From positions 1 to 59,117 of the forward strand of contig NZ_CADIJR010000042.1 in the NCBI RefSeq assembly GCF_902859645.1: a DNA stretch of 59,117 nucleotides, in the 5' to 3' direction. The translations under genes were made by a program, and so were the position numbers. This DNA comes from Achromobacter insuavis. Its GTDB lineage: Bacteria > Pseudomonadota > Gammaproteobacteria > Burkholderiales > Burkholderiaceae_B. The notes beneath the pieces are model-generated. The model was not told the DNA's origin and did no database searches. It saw only the letters and a program-made list of their open reading frames with translations. Each line of letters opens with the position of its first letter. The first letter of the stretch is position 1. Below are positions 43,997 through 54,256 of the stretch, piece after piece.

Positions 43997-45217
43997 ATGA
44001 AAAATCGCTTCAAGGCAGTCAAGACTGCAATTCACTGGGTGCTCGCGTTGTTGCTGCGCCCCTCCACCAGAATCGGACTGGGCGTCCTGGTCATCGGTGG
44101 ATTCATCGGCGGCGTGACGTTCCTCGCGCTGTTCAATACCGGCATGAACGCCACCAATTCCGAGGCCTTCTGTATCTCGTGCCACTCGATGAGCGACACG
44201 GTGCTGCCCGAGCTGAAGCAGACGGTGCACTGGAAGAACCGCTCGGGGGTGCGCGCCCATTGTCCCGATTGCCACGTGCCGCACGACTTCACGTCCAAGG
44301 TGGCGCGCAAGATGCAGGCCTCGCGCGAGGTGCTGGGGCATCTGATGGGAACCATCGGCACGCCCGAGAAATTCAAGGAGCACCGCATCGTGCTCGCCAC
44401 GCGCGAGTGGGCCCGCTTCAAGGCCAACAACTCCAAGGAATGCCGCAACTGCCATGACTACGCCAGCATGGACTTCGACAAGATGCGCGTGACGTCGCAG
44501 ACCATCATGCATGGCGCGGCGGAACGCAACGCCAGCTGCGTCGACTGCCACAAGGGCATCGCGCACCACCTGCCCGAGGTCAAGTCGCAGGGCAATCCGG
44601 CGCTGGCGGCGCTCACATCCGAGGCCCGCGGCGCGGCCATCGAGACCGGCAAGCGCTATTACAGCGTCATGCCCCAGCCGCTCTACGCGGACCCGGAACT
44701 GACGCGGGAGATCGGCGCCATCGAGATCGCCACCGACGCCAAGGTGCTGCAGAAAAAGAACGACGCGGTGCAGGTCGAGCTGCAGCTCTGGCGGAAGAAC
44801 AAGGGGTATGCGCGCGTGTTGTACGGCCGCTTCGGCCTGAACATCACCAGCGCCGTGCTGGCCAAGGAGGTCTCGCGGGACGATGACCTGATCCACGTGC
44901 TCGAGACCCAGGTCGACAAGGTCACCGGCCTGGAGTGGCAGAAGATTTCCGCCACGGTCTGGCTGCGCGGCGGCGGGCTGGTCGACAACGTCGAGCCGAT
45001 CTGGGGCGTGGCCCGGCAGAGCTATTCGCAAAGCTGCAGCGTGTGCCATCGCCAGCCGAACGAGGCTTCGCACGACGCCAACCAATGGCCCGGGCTGTTT
45101 GGCGGCATGGTCGGATTCACCAACATGGACGACCCGACCGCGAAGCTGGTCCTGAAGTATCTGCAATTGCATTCCTCTGATTTCGTTGTAAAGGACGGTG
45201 TGGCCTCGGCCCACTGA
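43997..45217 (+). CDS. torC: Pentaheme c-type cytochrome TorC/TorY (NapC/NirT family)
   Basis: A 406-residue membrane-anchored cytochrome. An N-terminal helix ([20 protein letters not shown]) is followed by four NapC-type heme sites, CISCH (~58), CPDCH (~91), CRNCH (~151) and CVDCH (~181), and a separate C-terminal domain with a fifth site, CSVCH (~348). Five sites in this 4+1 layout identify TorC/TorY, which carries electrons from menaquinol to the periplasmic reductase. The hemes need the Ccm system encoded divergently. The upstream frame extension is not used; the ATG at 43997 precedes the anchor. Confidence 0.92.
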   Translation: MKNRFKAVKTAIHWVLALLLRPSTRIGLGVLVIGGFIGGVTFLALFNTGMNATNSEAFCISCHSMSDTVLPELKQTVHWKNRSGVRAHCPDCHVPHDFTSKVARKMQASREVLGHLMGTIGTPEKFKEHRIVLATREWARFKANNSKECRNCHDYASMDFDKMRVTSQTIMHGAAERNASCVDCHKGIAHHLPEVKSQGNPALAALTSEARGAAIETGKRYYSVMPQPLYADPELTREIGAIEIATDAKVLQKKNDAVQVELQLWRKNKGYARVLYGRFGLNITSAVLAKEVSRDDDLIHVLETQVDKVTGLEWQKISATVWLRGGGLVDNVEPIWGVARQSYSQSCSVCHRQPNEASHDANQWPGLFGGMVGFTNMDDPTAKLVLKYLQLHSSDFVVKDGVASAH

Positions 45218-45224
45218 GATAGTC

Positions 45225-47735
45225 ATGAAGATTTCCCGTCGCCGGTTCATGGGCGGTATCGCCGCTTCGCTGGGTTCTTTCGCCATCCCGCCGCTGTTGC
45301 GCAATGGCAATGTGGTGCGCGCCGCGCAGGGGGGCTCGGGCGATGCCGGCCCCGGGCGCTGGCGATTTTCCGGCGCCCACTGGGGCGCCTTCCGGGCGCG
45401 CGTCGTGGCCGGCCGCGTGGTCGAAATCAAGCCGTTCGAGTTCGACAAGCACCCGACGCCGATCCTCGATGGCACGCTCGACGTGCTGTACAGCGCCTCG
45501 CGGGTGCGCTATCCCATGGTGCGGCTGGACTGGTACCGCAAGCGCGGCCAGTCCGGCGGCCTGCGCGGCGACAACCGCTTCATCCGGGTGGGGTGGGACG
45601 AGGCGCTGGACCTGGTCTATAGCGAGGTCGAGCGGGTCCAGAAGGACTACGGACCGTGGGCGCTGCACGTGGGCAACGTGGGCTGGCGTTCGGTGGGGCT
45701 GATGCACAGCTGCGGCAACCATATGCTGCGGGCCATGGGGATGCACAGCTACAGCGTGGGGACGGCGGGCGATTACTCGACCGGCGCCGGGCAGACCATA
45801 TTGCCTTACGTGCTGGGGTCGACCGAGGTGTATTCGCAGGGCACGTCCTGGGACATCATCCTCAAGGAAACCCAGGTACTGGTTTTCTGGGCGAGCGATC
45901 CGATCAAGAACCTGCAGGTGGGTTGGAACACCGAGACGCACGAGGCCTACGCGTACTTCGAGCAGTTGAAGCAGAAGGTGGCCAACAACGAGATCCAGGT
46001 GATCTGCGTCGATCCGGTGAAAAGCAAGACGCGCAATTACCTGGAGTGCGAGCAGCAGTACGTCAACCCGCTGACGGACGTGGCCTTCATGCTGGGTATC
46101 GCCCATACGCTGTGGAAGGAAGGTCTGCACGACAAGAAGTTCCTCGAGACCTATGCGGTGGGCTTCGACGAATTCACCGCCTACCTGGATGGCAAGACCG
46201 AGGACAAGATCGAAAGAACGCCGGAATGGGCCGAGTCCATCTGCGGCGTGCCGGCGGCGCGGATACGCGAACTGGCGCGCCTGATGGCGGCCCATCGCAC
46301 CCAGCTGATGTTCGGCTGGGCGATCCAGCGCCAGCAGCATGGCGAGCAACCCTACTGGATGGGCGCCATCCTGGCGGCGATGCTGGGCCAGATCGGCCTG
46401 CCCGGCGGCGGCATCAGCTTTTCGCATCACTACAGTTCGGTGGGCGTGTCGTCCTCCGGCGCGTCGATGCCTGGCGCCTTTCCCCTGAATCTGGATACCG
46501 GGCGCACGCCCCGCCACGAGAACAGCGACTACCAGGGATACAGCGCCGTCGTGCCGGTGTCCCGCGTCATCGACGCACTGCTGGAGCCGGGCAAGGAAAT
46601 CAACTTCAACGGGCACAAGGTGAAACTGCCGCCGTACAAGGTGGCCCTGTTCTCGGGGTGCAACCAGTGGCACCGGCAGCAGGACCGCAACCGGATGAAG
46701 GCGGCCTACCAGAAGCTCGAGACGGTGGTGGCCATCGACTACAACTGGACCGCCACCTGCCGTTTCGCCGATATCGTGCTGCCGGCCTGCACGCCGTACG
46801 AGCGCAATGACATCGACGCGTATGGCTCATATTCGAACCGCGGCGTGATCGCCATGCACAAGCTGGTCGATCCGCTGTATCACTCGCGCTCGGATTTCGA
46901 CATCTGGACGGACTTCTGCAAGCGCATGCAGCGCAACGTCGAATACACCCGCAACATGAGCGAGATGCAGTGGGTCGAATCGCTGTACGAAGACTGCCGC
47001 AAGGAAAACGCCGGCAAGGGGTATGCGATGCCGCCGTTCGCCGAATTCTGGGAGACAGGCTATGTGCTGTTCCCCGAAGGCCAGCCCTGGGTGCGGCACG
47101 CCGATTTCCGCGAGGACCCGGAGGTCAACGCGCTGGGCACGCCGTCCGGGTTCATCGAGATCTACAGCCGCAAGATCGCGGGGTTCGGTTACCGCGACTG
47201 CAAGGGGCATCCGGTCTGGATGGAAAAGGCCGAGCGTTCCCACAACGGGCCGCATTCGGACAAGTATCCGCTCTGGCTGCAATCGGCGCACCCGGATACC
47301 CGCCTGCATTCGCAGACCTGCGAATCGCCGACGCGACGCGCGACCTATACGATCCAGGGGCGCGAGCCGGTCTACCTCAGCCCCGAGGATGCCAAGCGGC
47401 GCGGCATCAGGCACGGAGACCTGGTGCGCGTCTTCAACGGCCGGGGCCAGTTGCTGGCGGGGGCGTCCATTTCCGCCAACTTCCCGCCGGGCGTCGTCCG
47501 CATCCAGGAAGGGGCCTGGTACGGGCCCACCGGCCCCGAGATCGGCGCGCTGGATACCTACGGGGATCCCAACACGCTGACGCTGGACATCGGCACCTCC
47601 GAGCTGGCGCAGGCGCCGAGCGCCAATACCTGCCTGGTGGAAATCGAGCTGTTCCAGGGAGCCGCGCCCGCGGTGACTGCGTTCGGCGGCCCCATCGAGG
47701 TGGACATCGGCGGCAAGGTCCTGGCGGGGCATTGA
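45225..47735 (+). CDS. torA: Trimethylamine-N-oxide reductase catalytic subunit TorA/TorZ
   Basis: An 836-residue molybdopterin enzyme. The Tat signal is [14 protein letters not shown] with a cleavage site near residue 33 (VRAAQG). The Mo-ligand serine lies in [21 protein letters not shown] (about residue 184), as in the DMSO/TMAO reductase group; there is no iron-sulfur cysteine motif. Later blocks ([31 protein letters not shown] and [14 protein letters not shown]) contact the bis-MGD cofactor. It reduces TMAO, or biotin sulfoxide-like N/S-oxides, in the periplasm with electrons from TorC. It starts 7 bases after torC and is followed by its chaperone TorD. Confidence 0.93.
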   Translation: MKISRRRFMGGIAASLGSFAIPPLLRNGNVVRAAQGGSGDAGPGRWRFSGAHWGAFRARVVAGRVVEIKPFEFDKHPTPILDGTLDVLYSASRVRYPMVRLDWYRKRGQSGGLRGDNRFIRVGWDEALDLVYSEVERVQKDYGPWALHVGNVGWRSVGLMHSCGNHMLRAMGMHSYSVGTAGDYSTGAGQTILPYVLGSTEVYSQGTSWDIILKETQVLVFWASDPIKNLQVGWNTETHEAYAYFEQLKQKVANNEIQVICVDPVKSKTRNYLECEQQYVNPLTDVAFMLGIAHTLWKEGLHDKKFLETYAVGFDEFTAYLDGKTEDKIERTPEWAESICGVPAARIRELARLMAAHRTQLMFGWAIQRQQHGEQPYWMGAILAAMLGQIGLPGGGISFSHHYSSVGVSSSGASMPGAFPLNLDTGRTPRHENSDYQGYSAVVPVSRVIDALLEPGKEINFNGHKVKLPPYKVALFSGCNQWHRQQDRNRMKAAYQKLETVVAIDYNWTATCRFADIVLPACTPYERNDIDAYGSYSNRGVIAMHKLVDPLYHSRSDFDIWTDFCKRMQRNVEYTRNMSEMQWVESLYEDCRKENAGKGYAMPPFAEFWETGYVLFPEGQPWVRHADFREDPEVNALGTPSGFIEIYSRKIAGFGYRDCKGHPVWMEKAERSHNGPHSDKYPLWLQSAHPDTRLHSQTCESPTRRATYTIQGREPVYLSPEDAKRRGIRHGDLVRVFNGRGQLLAGASISANFPPGVVRIQEGAWYGPTGPEIGALDTYGDPNTLTLDIGTSELAQAPSANTCLVEIELFQGAAPAVTAFGGPIEVDIGGKVLAGH

Positions 47736-47799
47736 CGCAATCGCCGGGCCGCCATCCGCGCGCGTGCCCGGCCGGCACCCGGTTTTCCTGGAGCATCAA

Positions 47800-48462
47800 T
47801 TGGATAACGCTCGTATCGATCTGGATTGGGCCGCGATCTCCCATGCGCGGTCGCAAATCTATGGCTGGTTTTCGACGGTCTTCGCCAAGGAGCTGGGCCG
47901 TGAAGCCATGGCGCTTTACCTGGCGGGCGGCGTCGAGCCGCTGCTGTCCGTCTTTTCGAACCTGGGGCTGGCGCGGGAGGCCGAGGCGGTGGACGGCGTG
48001 CTGCGGGAGTGGGCGCAACACGGTGACGCCTTGCTGGAGAACGCCGCCGACTTTGCCGCGCTGTTCCTGCTGGAAGGGCGGCATTGCCCGATCCCCTATG
48101 CCTCGTACTACCTGGGCGACGGGGGGCTGCTCTATGGCAAGCCGGCGCAGTTGATGCGGTCGTTCCTGGCGTCCAGTCAGTTGCGCCTCGATGAACAGTT
48201 CAAGGAACCGGAAGACCACCTGTCCGTCATCCTGGCGTTGCTGTCGTGGTGGACCAAGGCGTGCGACCGCGCCGCGGACATCACGGCGCAGGCGCGCGAT
48301 CAGGCGGCATTCATCGAATCCGCCCTGACGTCCTGGCTGGCGGCCTGGCAGGCCCGGATGGACGCGGTCGATGGCCTGGCCTTCCGTTTCTACCCGGCCG
48401 TGGGCGCCTTGCTGGCCGCCTTCGTGCGCGTGGACCTGGAATGCCTGAACACCTTCCGCTGA
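47800..48462 (+). CDS. torD: TorD-family molybdoenzyme chaperone
   Basis: A 220-residue all-helical protein. PYASYYLGDGGLLYGKPAQ (about 99-117) is the E/PxDH-region equivalent conserved in TorD. The chaperone binds the TorA signal peptide and apoenzyme for cofactor loading. The start is TTG at 47800, 6 bases after GGAG; the frame is open to a GTG at 47764 that has no such site. It follows torA and its 3' end overlaps the next gene by 22 bases. Confidence 0.9.
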   Translation: MDNARIDLDWAAISHARSQIYGWFSTVFAKELGREAMALYLAGGVEPLLSVFSNLGLAREAEAVDGVLREWAQHGDALLENAADFAALFLLEGRHCPIPYASYYLGDGGLLYGKPAQLMRSFLASSQLRLDEQFKEPEDHLSVILALLSWWTKACDRAADITAQARDQAAFIESALTSWLAAWQARMDAVDGLAFRFYPAVGALLAAFVRVDLECLNTFR

Positions 48463-49070
48463 GCCTGACGCGGCGCATGCTGCGCGCGGCGCGGCCGTCG
48501 CGCCGCGTGGCCATCGTGCTCGTGGCCGGCGCGTTGACCTGCTATGGCGCGGTGCAGTTCTGGTCATCCCGCGACCCGGCCGTCGCCTTCCGTGAAAGCG
48601 GCGACGTCGCCCAGCTCATCGCCGCGGTCACTCGCCTGGAGCAACGCACCGCCCAGGCGCCGCAGGACTACGCCGCCCAGCGGCTGCTCGCGCACGGCTA
48701 TCGCGCCATGGGCCGCCATGCCGACGCCGTCCACGCCTTCGGCAAGGCGTGGCCCCTGGTGCAGGACGACCCCGACGAACTGGCCCTGTTCGCCGCCACC
48801 CTCGCCATTTACCGAGGCGGCTTTTCCGGCAAGCCCGATGAGCTCCTGCAGCGCGCCCTGGCGGCCGACCCGTCCCACGCCAACGCCCTGATGCTCAAGG
48901 GCGCCTCGGCCTACGAGCGAGGCGACTTCGGACTTGCCCGGCGCACCTGGGAGCGCGTCCTGACCCAGGGCGGCCTGGACGACGAGGACCTTGAATGGGT
49001 CCGCGCGCAGATCGCCCGCCTCCCGGACCCGATGGTCACGACCGCGCAGGCTAAGACAATTCCTAAATAA
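48441..49070 (+). CDS. NrfG/CcmI-like TPR protein
   Basis: A 209-residue protein with one N-terminal membrane anchor (VAIVLVAGALTCYGAVQFW) and TPR units: LIAAVTRLEQRTAQAPQDYAAQRLLAHGYRAMGRHADA, a middle repeat, then ANALMLKGASAYERGDFGLARRTWERVL. It resembles the C-terminal half of CcmI and the NrfG protein, which recognise apocytochrome C-termini for heme ligation. It overlaps torD by 22 bases, so it belongs to the tor operon. It may be a dedicated factor for the unusual fifth heme of TorC; this is speculation. Confidence 0.8.
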   Translation: MPEHLPLSLTRRMLRAARPSRRVAIVLVAGALTCYGAVQFWSSRDPAVAFRESGDVAQLIAAVTRLEQRTAQAPQDYAAQRLLAHGYRAMGRHADAVHAFGKAWPLVQDDPDELALFAATLAIYRGGFSGKPDELLQRALAADPSHANALMLKGASAYERGDFGLARRTWERVLTQGGLDDEDLEWVRAQIARLPDPMVTTAQAKTIPK

Positions 49071-49082
49071 ACCCGTCCCCCA

Positions 49083-49096
49083 TTGACCCGTATCAA
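49083..49096 (+). promoter_or_regulatory. FNR/Anr-type box upstream of ttrBCA
   Basis: TTGACCCGTATCAA has the same half-sites (TTGAC, ATCAA) as the box before torE. It lies 62 bases before the ttrB start. The segment CTATATAAC and GATAAGTT following it could hold the -10 element. Confidence 0.75.
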
Positions 49097-49157
49097 CTCT
49101 CTATATAACCAAAAGCGATAAGTTAATGACACAACAACACAATTCGCGGAGAAGTCT

Positions 49158-49925
49158 GTGTCTCACCCCCCACCCGAAGTCCCCCTCCCGGGCAAACGCG
49201 GTTTCCTGAAGAACCTGCTCGGCCTGAGCGCCGCCGCCACCATCATCCCCATCCGTGCCGAAGCCGGCACCGGCATCAACCAGCAACCCCCTCGTCGTCC
49301 CGGCATCCCCGGCAAGCGCTACGGCATGCTCGTCGACCTGCGCAAATGCATCGGCTGCCAGTCCTGTACGGTCAGCTGTTCGCTCGAGAACCTGCCGCCG
49401 GTCGGCCAGTTCCGCACCACCGTTCTGCAATACGAAGTCCAGCCCGACAGCGGCAGCCCCTGCGCCATGGTGATGCTGCCGCGCCTGTGCAACCACTGCG
49501 ACAACCCGCCCTGTGTGCCGGTCTGTCCGGTGCAGGCCACGTTCCAGCGCGAGGACGGCATCGTGCTGGTCGACAACCAGCGCTGCGTCGGCTGCGGCTA
49601 TTGCGTGCAGGCCTGTCCGTATGACGCCCGCTTCATCAATCACGACACCCAGACCGCCGACAAGTGCACCTTCTGCGAGCACCGGCTCGAAGCCGGCCTG
49701 CTGCCGGCCTGTGTCGAAAGCTGCGTGGGCGGCGCCCGCGTCATCGGCGACCTGAACGACCCCGACAGCGCCATCTCGCAACGGCTGGCCGAGCACCGTG
49801 CCGACATCAAGGTGCTCAAGCCCGAGATGAAGACCGATCCGCACGTCTATTACATCGGCCTGCCCGATGCCTTCGTGCACCAGATCGACGGCCAGGCCGG
49901 CGTGCGGCTGGCCGGTGGCCATTGA
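49158..49925 (+). CDS. ttrB: Tetrathionate reductase iron-sulfur subunit TtrB
   Basis: A 255-residue protein with four ferredoxin-type cysteine groups: CIGCQSCTVSC (~69), CNHCDNPPCVPVC (~113), CVGCGYCVQACP (~146) and CTFCEHRLEAGLLPACVESC (~173). They bind four [4Fe-4S] clusters linking TtrC to TtrA. The N-terminal signal is GKRGFLKNLLGLSAAATIIP, with Lys-Arg in place of twin Arg. The start is GTG at 49158 with GGAG at 49148-49151. The gene order ttrBCA matches Salmonella; no ttrRS regulators are in the window. Confidence 0.92.
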   Translation: MSHPPPEVPLPGKRGFLKNLLGLSAAATIIPIRAEAGTGINQQPPRRPGIPGKRYGMLVDLRKCIGCQSCTVSCSLENLPPVGQFRTTVLQYEVQPDSGSPCAMVMLPRLCNHCDNPPCVPVCPVQATFQREDGIVLVDNQRCVGCGYCVQACPYDARFINHDTQTADKCTFCEHRLEAGLLPACVESCVGGARVIGDLNDPDSAISQRLAEHRADIKVLKPEMKTDPHVYYIGLPDAFVHQIDGQAGVRLAGGH

Positions 49926-49938
49926 GAAGGGGAGCGCC

Positions 49939-50973
49939 ATGCAGATCACCGAATTGCTGACGCCGGTCTACGACGCCGCCTGGCTGCCGTGGGCCGTGCA
50001 GTACTTTTTCCTTATCGGGATTGCCGCGACCGCGGCGTTGACCGCCGCCGGCGCCGCCTTCGGCGAGGCCGGCTCGCCGGCGCGCCGCCTGCTGCCGGCC
50101 GCGGTCACCGTGTTGCTGGTGTGCGCCATCGCGGCGCCCGTGTCGCTGCTGGCCGACCTGCACCAGCCGGGCCGGTTCTGGCATTTCTATACCCGGCTGA
50201 CGCCGTGGTCGTGGATGTGGCTGGGGGCGTTGCTGCTGCCGGTCTTCACCGGACTGGCGGTGCTGTTCTGCGCCGCCTGGTGGTGGGGGCGCATGGTCTG
50301 GGTGCGGCTGCTGGGCATCGCGCTGGCGCTGTCGGCGGTGTCGATCCTGGTCTACACCGGCGCCGAGGTGATGGTGCTGCGGGCGCGGCCGCTGTGGCAC
50401 ACGCCGTTCCTGCCGCTGAATTTCGCGCTGACCGCGTGGCTGGGGGCGCTGGGGGCGATGTTCCTGGTGGCGCGCTGGCTGCCGGGCGGCCTGAAGGCGC
50501 TGCCGGTCGAGCTGCTGCGCCGCCTGAGCGTGACGGCGGTGGTGATGATGCTGATCGGCGCGGGCGCCTGGGTGCTGCTGGGCCTGCTCGGCCAGGACCC
50601 CTCGTTTGATGCCGCGTTGCGCCTGTTCGGCGAATTCCCGGTATGGCGCGCCAGCCTGGCCGGCGCCGTGGCCACCGGGTTCTGCATGATCGCGCTGCTG
50701 CAACGCGCGCCGCGCGCGCTGGCGGCGCCGCTGCCGTCGGCGGCGCTGGCGCTGACCATGCTGGCCGCCGCCTGGATCTTCCGCTGGGTGGTGTTCATGA
50801 GCGTGCAGGGCGTGCCCAAGTATGGCGCCGGCCTGTACCTGTACGACATGCCCTGGGGCAGCGACGGCCTGCTCGGCATGATCGGCGTGCTGGGCCTGTG
50901 CGCCGCGCTGGTCGCCGCCGTGACCTACGCGCTGGAACTGTTCCCGGCCCGCACCCGCGGCCTGGTCGCCTGA
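49939..50973 (+). CDS. ttrC: Tetrathionate reductase membrane subunit TtrC (NrfD/PsrC family)
   Basis: A 344-residue protein with about nine transmembrane helices. The N-terminus AWLPWAVQYFFLIGIAATAAL is typical of TtrC/NrfD quinol oxidases. LLADLHQPGRFWHFYTRLTPWSWMWLGA carries the conserved charged residues near the quinol site. It anchors TtrAB and passes electrons from menaquinol. The ATG at 49939 follows GGAG; it starts 13 bases after ttrB. Confidence 0.91.
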   Translation: MQITELLTPVYDAAWLPWAVQYFFLIGIAATAALTAAGAAFGEAGSPARRLLPAAVTVLLVCAIAAPVSLLADLHQPGRFWHFYTRLTPWSWMWLGALLLPVFTGLAVLFCAAWWWGRMVWVRLLGIALALSAVSILVYTGAEVMVLRARPLWHTPFLPLNFALTAWLGALGAMFLVARWLPGGLKALPVELLRRLSVTAVVMMLIGAGAWVLLGLLGQDPSFDAALRLFGEFPVWRASLAGAVATGFCMIALLQRAPRALAAPLPSAALALTMLAAAWIFRWVVFMSVQGVPKYGAGLYLYDMPWGSDGLLGMIGVLGLCAALVAAVTYALELFPARTRGLVA

Positions 50974-51004
50974 GGGCGCCGGCCCGACACGAATTCGCAT
51001 CGAG

Positions 51005-54000
51005 ATGACCATGGACAAGCGACACCAAGACGACAAGCCCGACGCCCACGCGGACGGACCCGATCAACCCGACAACGCCGCGCGCCGCAAGCTGATCGCG
51101 CGCGGCGGCGTGGTCGCCGGCGGCATGGCCGCGTTCGCGGCCGGCTACGGCGAGACCGTCGCCAAGGCCGTTAAAGGCCTGGCCCAGGGCACGGCCGGCG
51201 TGCCCACCGCGCACGCCGTGCGCGGCAATTCGCTGACGCCGGAATTCCGCATCGATCCGGTCAGCGGGCTGCTGTCGGCTCAGCCGGGCCAGACCGTCAG
51301 CCCCTCCAGCTGCCTGGGCTGCTGGACGCAGTGCGGCGTGCGCCTGCGCGTCGATACCGCGGCCAACCGCATCCTGCGGGTGGCCGGCAACCCGTACCAC
51401 CCGCTGGCCACCACGCGGCCGGCGGCGATGGAGACGCCGGTGCGCGAGACCTACGCGCAACTGGGCGGCGACAACGGCCTGGAAGGGCGCGCCACGTCCT
51501 GTGCGCGCGGCTCGGCCATGCTGGAGCAGATGCACAGTCCGTACCGCGTGCTGCAGCCGCTCAAGCGCGTCGGCGGCCGGGGCGAAGGCAAGTGGCAGAC
51601 GATTTCGTTCGAGCAGCTGGTGCAGGAGGTGTGCGAGGGCGGCGACCTGTTCGGCGAGGGCCACGTGGACGGCCTGCGCGCGATCTTCGACCGCGACACG
51701 CCGCTGGACCCGGCCAACCCGGAGTACGGCGCCAAGGTCAACCAGTTCCTGTTCACCGATGCGTCCAACGAAGGCCGCACGCCGCTGATCCAGCGCTTTG
51801 CCGGCCAGTCGTTCGGCACCGTCAACTTCAGCAACCACGGCTCGTACTGCGGCCAGAGCTTCCGCGTCGGCGCGGGCGCGGCGCTGGGCGATCTGAAGGG
51901 CATGCCGCACGGCAAGCCGGATTGGGACAACGCCCGCTTCGGCCTGTTCATCGGCGCGGCGCCGGCGCAGGCCGGCAACCCGTTCCAGCGCCAGGCGCGC
52001 CAGCTGGCCGAGGCCCGCACCCGGCCGGAGGAAACCGGCTTCACCTATGTAGTGGTGTCGCCGATGCTGCCGGCCTCGTCCAGTCTGTCGGCGGGCTCCG
52101 GCAATGAGTGGGTGCCCGTCAATCCCGCCAGCGACCTGGCGCTGGCGATGGGGCTGATCCGCTGGATCCTGGACAACGAGCGCTTCGATGCGCGGGCGCT
52201 GGCGCAGCCGGGTCCCGCGGCCATGAAGGCGGCGGGCGAGGCGGCGTGGACCAATGCCACGCACCTGGTGATCGCCGAACCTGGTCATCCGCGCCTGGGC
52301 AGCTTCCTGCGCGGCGCCGACCTGGGTTGGGCCAGGCCGGCCGATGCCGGCGAGAAATGGGAAGACGTGTACGTGGTGCGGCGAGAGGACGGCACGCTGG
52401 CGCCGCATACCGGCGCGCTGCCGGCCACGCTGTTCGTGGACGAGGCGGTGGCGGCGCCGGGCCTGGCGGGCGCGCCGGCCGCGCTGCGGGTATGCAGCGC
52501 GCTGGCGCTGCTGCGCGATGAAGCGCGGCGCAAGTCGCCGGCGGAATACGCCGCGCTGTGCGGCGTGCCGGCGGCCAAGATCGCCGAGCTGGCCGAACGT
52601 TTCACCAGCCACGGCAAGCGCGCCGTGGCGGATGCGCACGGCGGCACCATGAGCGGGGCGGGCTTCTACACCGCGTATGCCATCGCCATGCTCAACACGC
52701 TGGTGGGCAACCTCAACGTCGAGGGCGGCCTGGTGCTGGACGCCGGCCCGTTCCCGCCGTATGGCGCGGGGCCGCGCTACAACATCGCGGGCTTCGCCAA
52801 CCGCGCCACGCCCAAGGGCGTGGGCCTGTCGCGCAACCGTTTCCCGTACGAGAAATCGAGCGAGTTCAAGCGCAAGCAGGCCGCCGGCCAGCCGGTTTAT
52901 CCGGCCGCGGCGCCCTGGTATCCGGCCACCGGCGGGCTGAGTTCCGAGATGCTGGCGTCGGCGCTGGCGGGCTATCCGTACCGCGCCAAGGTCTGGTTCA
53001 ACCACATGAGCAACCCGGTCTACGGCATCGCCGGGCTGAAGAACGTGCTGCTGGACAAGCTGAAGGATCCGAAGCTCCTGCCGCTGTCGGTGTCGATCAA
53101 TCCGTTCATCAACGAGACCAACGCGCTGGCCGACTACATCGTGCCCGACACCGTCACCTATGAAAGCTGGGGCGTGTCGGCGCCGTGGGCCGACGTGGTG
53201 GCCAAGGCGTCGACGGTGCGCTGGCCGGCGGTCGAGCCGCGCGTGGCGCGCAGCGCCGACGGCGCGCCGGTGTGCCTGGAGTCGTTCCTGATCGCCTGCG
53301 CCAAGCGCATCGGCATGCCGGGCTTCGGCGCCAACGCCATCGCCGACCAGGATGGCAACCGCTATCCGCTGGACACGGCCGAGGACTTCTTCCTGCGCGG
53401 CATCGCCAACATCGCCTTCGGCGCGGGGCGGCCGGTGCCCGAGGCCAGCGATGACGACCTGGAACTGACCGGCGTGGCGCGCTATCGCGATACGCTGCAA
53501 GGCAAGCTCAAGCCCGAGGAATGGCGGCGCGTGGCCATGGTGATGAGCCGGGGCGGACGCTTCGACCGCATGCCGGATGCCTGGAACGATGCCGGCCAGA
53601 CGCGTCAGGCCTGGGCCAAGCCGCTGCAGGTCTGGAGCGAGGAACTGGCGGGCTTTCGCCACGCGATGACGGGCGAGCGCTATAGCGGCTGCCCGACCTG
53701 GTATCCGGCGCGGCTGGCCGACGGGCGCGATGTGCGCCAGCAGTATCCGCGGGCGGACTGGCCGTTCCTCTTGAGTTCGTTCAAGTCCAACCTGATGAGC
53801 TCGATGTCGATCGGGGTGGACCGGTTGCGCCAGGTGCATCCGCACAACCCGGTGTCGATCAACCGCCAGGACGGCGAACGGATGGGTTTGCGCAATGGCG
53901 ACCGGGTGCGCATCGTCACGCCGGGCGGGGCGGTGACCGGTTTGGCGTTGCTGCGCGACGGCATCCAGCCGGGCGCGGTCGGCATCGAGCATGGCTACGG

Positions 54001-54199
54001 CCATACCGAGCTGGGCGCGCGCGCCCATCTGGTGGATGGTCAGCCGATGCCGCACGATCCGGCGCTGGCGGCGGGCGTGAACCTGAACGACCTGGGGTTC
54101 GGCGATGCGACGCGCGGCGAACATGCCAACGTCTGGATCGACTGGGTCTCGGGCGCGGCGGTGCGGCAGGGGTTGCCGGCGCGCATCGAGCGGGCCTGA
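51005..54199 (+). CDS. ttrA: Tetrathionate reductase catalytic subunit TtrA
   Basis: A 1,064-residue molybdopterin enzyme. The Tat signal is ARRKLIARGGVVAGGMAAFAAG. The [4Fe-4S] site is SSCLGCWTQCGVRLRVD near 101 with a distant SCARG near 163. The probable Mo-ligand cysteine is in HGSYCGQSFRVGAG near 283. It reduces tetrathionate to thiosulfate at the outer face of the inner membrane. Length and the long insertion after the first iron-sulfur motif match TtrA. It ends 57 bases before a convergent ccmI gene, with a 12-bp hairpin between. Confidence 0.92.
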   Translation: MTMDKRHQDDKPDAHADGPDQPDNAARRKLIARGGVVAGGMAAFAAGYGETVAKAVKGLAQGTAGVPTAHAVRGNSLTPEFRIDPVSGLLSAQPGQTVSPSSCLGCWTQCGVRLRVDTAANRILRVAGNPYHPLATTRPAAMETPVRETYAQLGGDNGLEGRATSCARGSAMLEQMHSPYRVLQPLKRVGGRGEGKWQTISFEQLVQEVCEGGDLFGEGHVDGLRAIFDRDTPLDPANPEYGAKVNQFLFTDASNEGRTPLIQRFAGQSFGTVNFSNHGSYCGQSFRVGAGAALGDLKGMPHGKPDWDNARFGLFIGAAPAQAGNPFQRQARQLAEARTRPEETGFTYVVVSPMLPASSSLSAGSGNEWVPVNPASDLALAMGLIRWILDNERFDARALAQPGPAAMKAAGEAAWTNATHLVIAEPGHPRLGSFLRGADLGWARPADAGEKWEDVYVVRREDGTLAPHTGALPATLFVDEAVAAPGLAGAPAALRVCSALALLRDEARRKSPAEYAALCGVPAAKIAELAERFTSHGKRAVADAHGGTMSGAGFYTAYAIAMLNTLVGNLNVEGGLVLDAGPFPPYGAGPRYNIAGFANRATPKGVGLSRNRFPYEKSSEFKRKQAAGQPVYPAAAPWYPATGGLSSEMLASALAGYPYRAKVWFNHMSNPVYGIAGLKNVLLDKLKDPKLLPLSVSINPFINETNALADYIVPDTVTYESWGVSAPWADVVAKASTVRWPAVEPRVARSADGAPVCLESFLIACAKRIGMPGFGANAIADQDGNRYPLDTAEDFFLRGIANIAFGAGRPVPEASDDDLELTGVARYRDTLQGKLKPEEWRRVAMVMSRGGRFDRMPDAWNDAGQTRQAWAKPLQVWSEELAGFRHAMTGERYSGCPTWYPARLADGRDVRQQYPRADWPFLLSSFKSNLMSSMSIGVDRLRQVHPHNPVSINRQDGERMGLRNGDRVRIVTPGGAVTGLALLRDGIQPGAVGIEHGYGHTELGARAHLVDGQPMPHDPALAAGVNLNDLGFGDATRGEHANVWIDWVSGAAVRQGLPARIERA

Positions 54200-54206
54200 G
54201 GCTGCG

Positions 54207-54236
54207 TCGCGGCGCCGGGCAACGCCGGCGCCGCGA
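54207..54236. terminator. GC hairpin between convergent ttrA and ccmI
   Basis: A perfect 12-bp stem (TCGCGGCGCCGG with CCGGCGCCGCGA) and a 6-base loop. No T-run exists on either side, so it may be a bidirectional Rho-assisted terminator. Confidence 0.6.
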
Positions 54237-54256
54237 TGGGCGACGGCGCTGGGACG

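Noticed and set aside
50795-54124. 1,109-codon minus-strand frame over ttrA
   Set aside because: Arg/His/Ala-rich antisense shadow; TtrA on the plus strand has all expected motifs.
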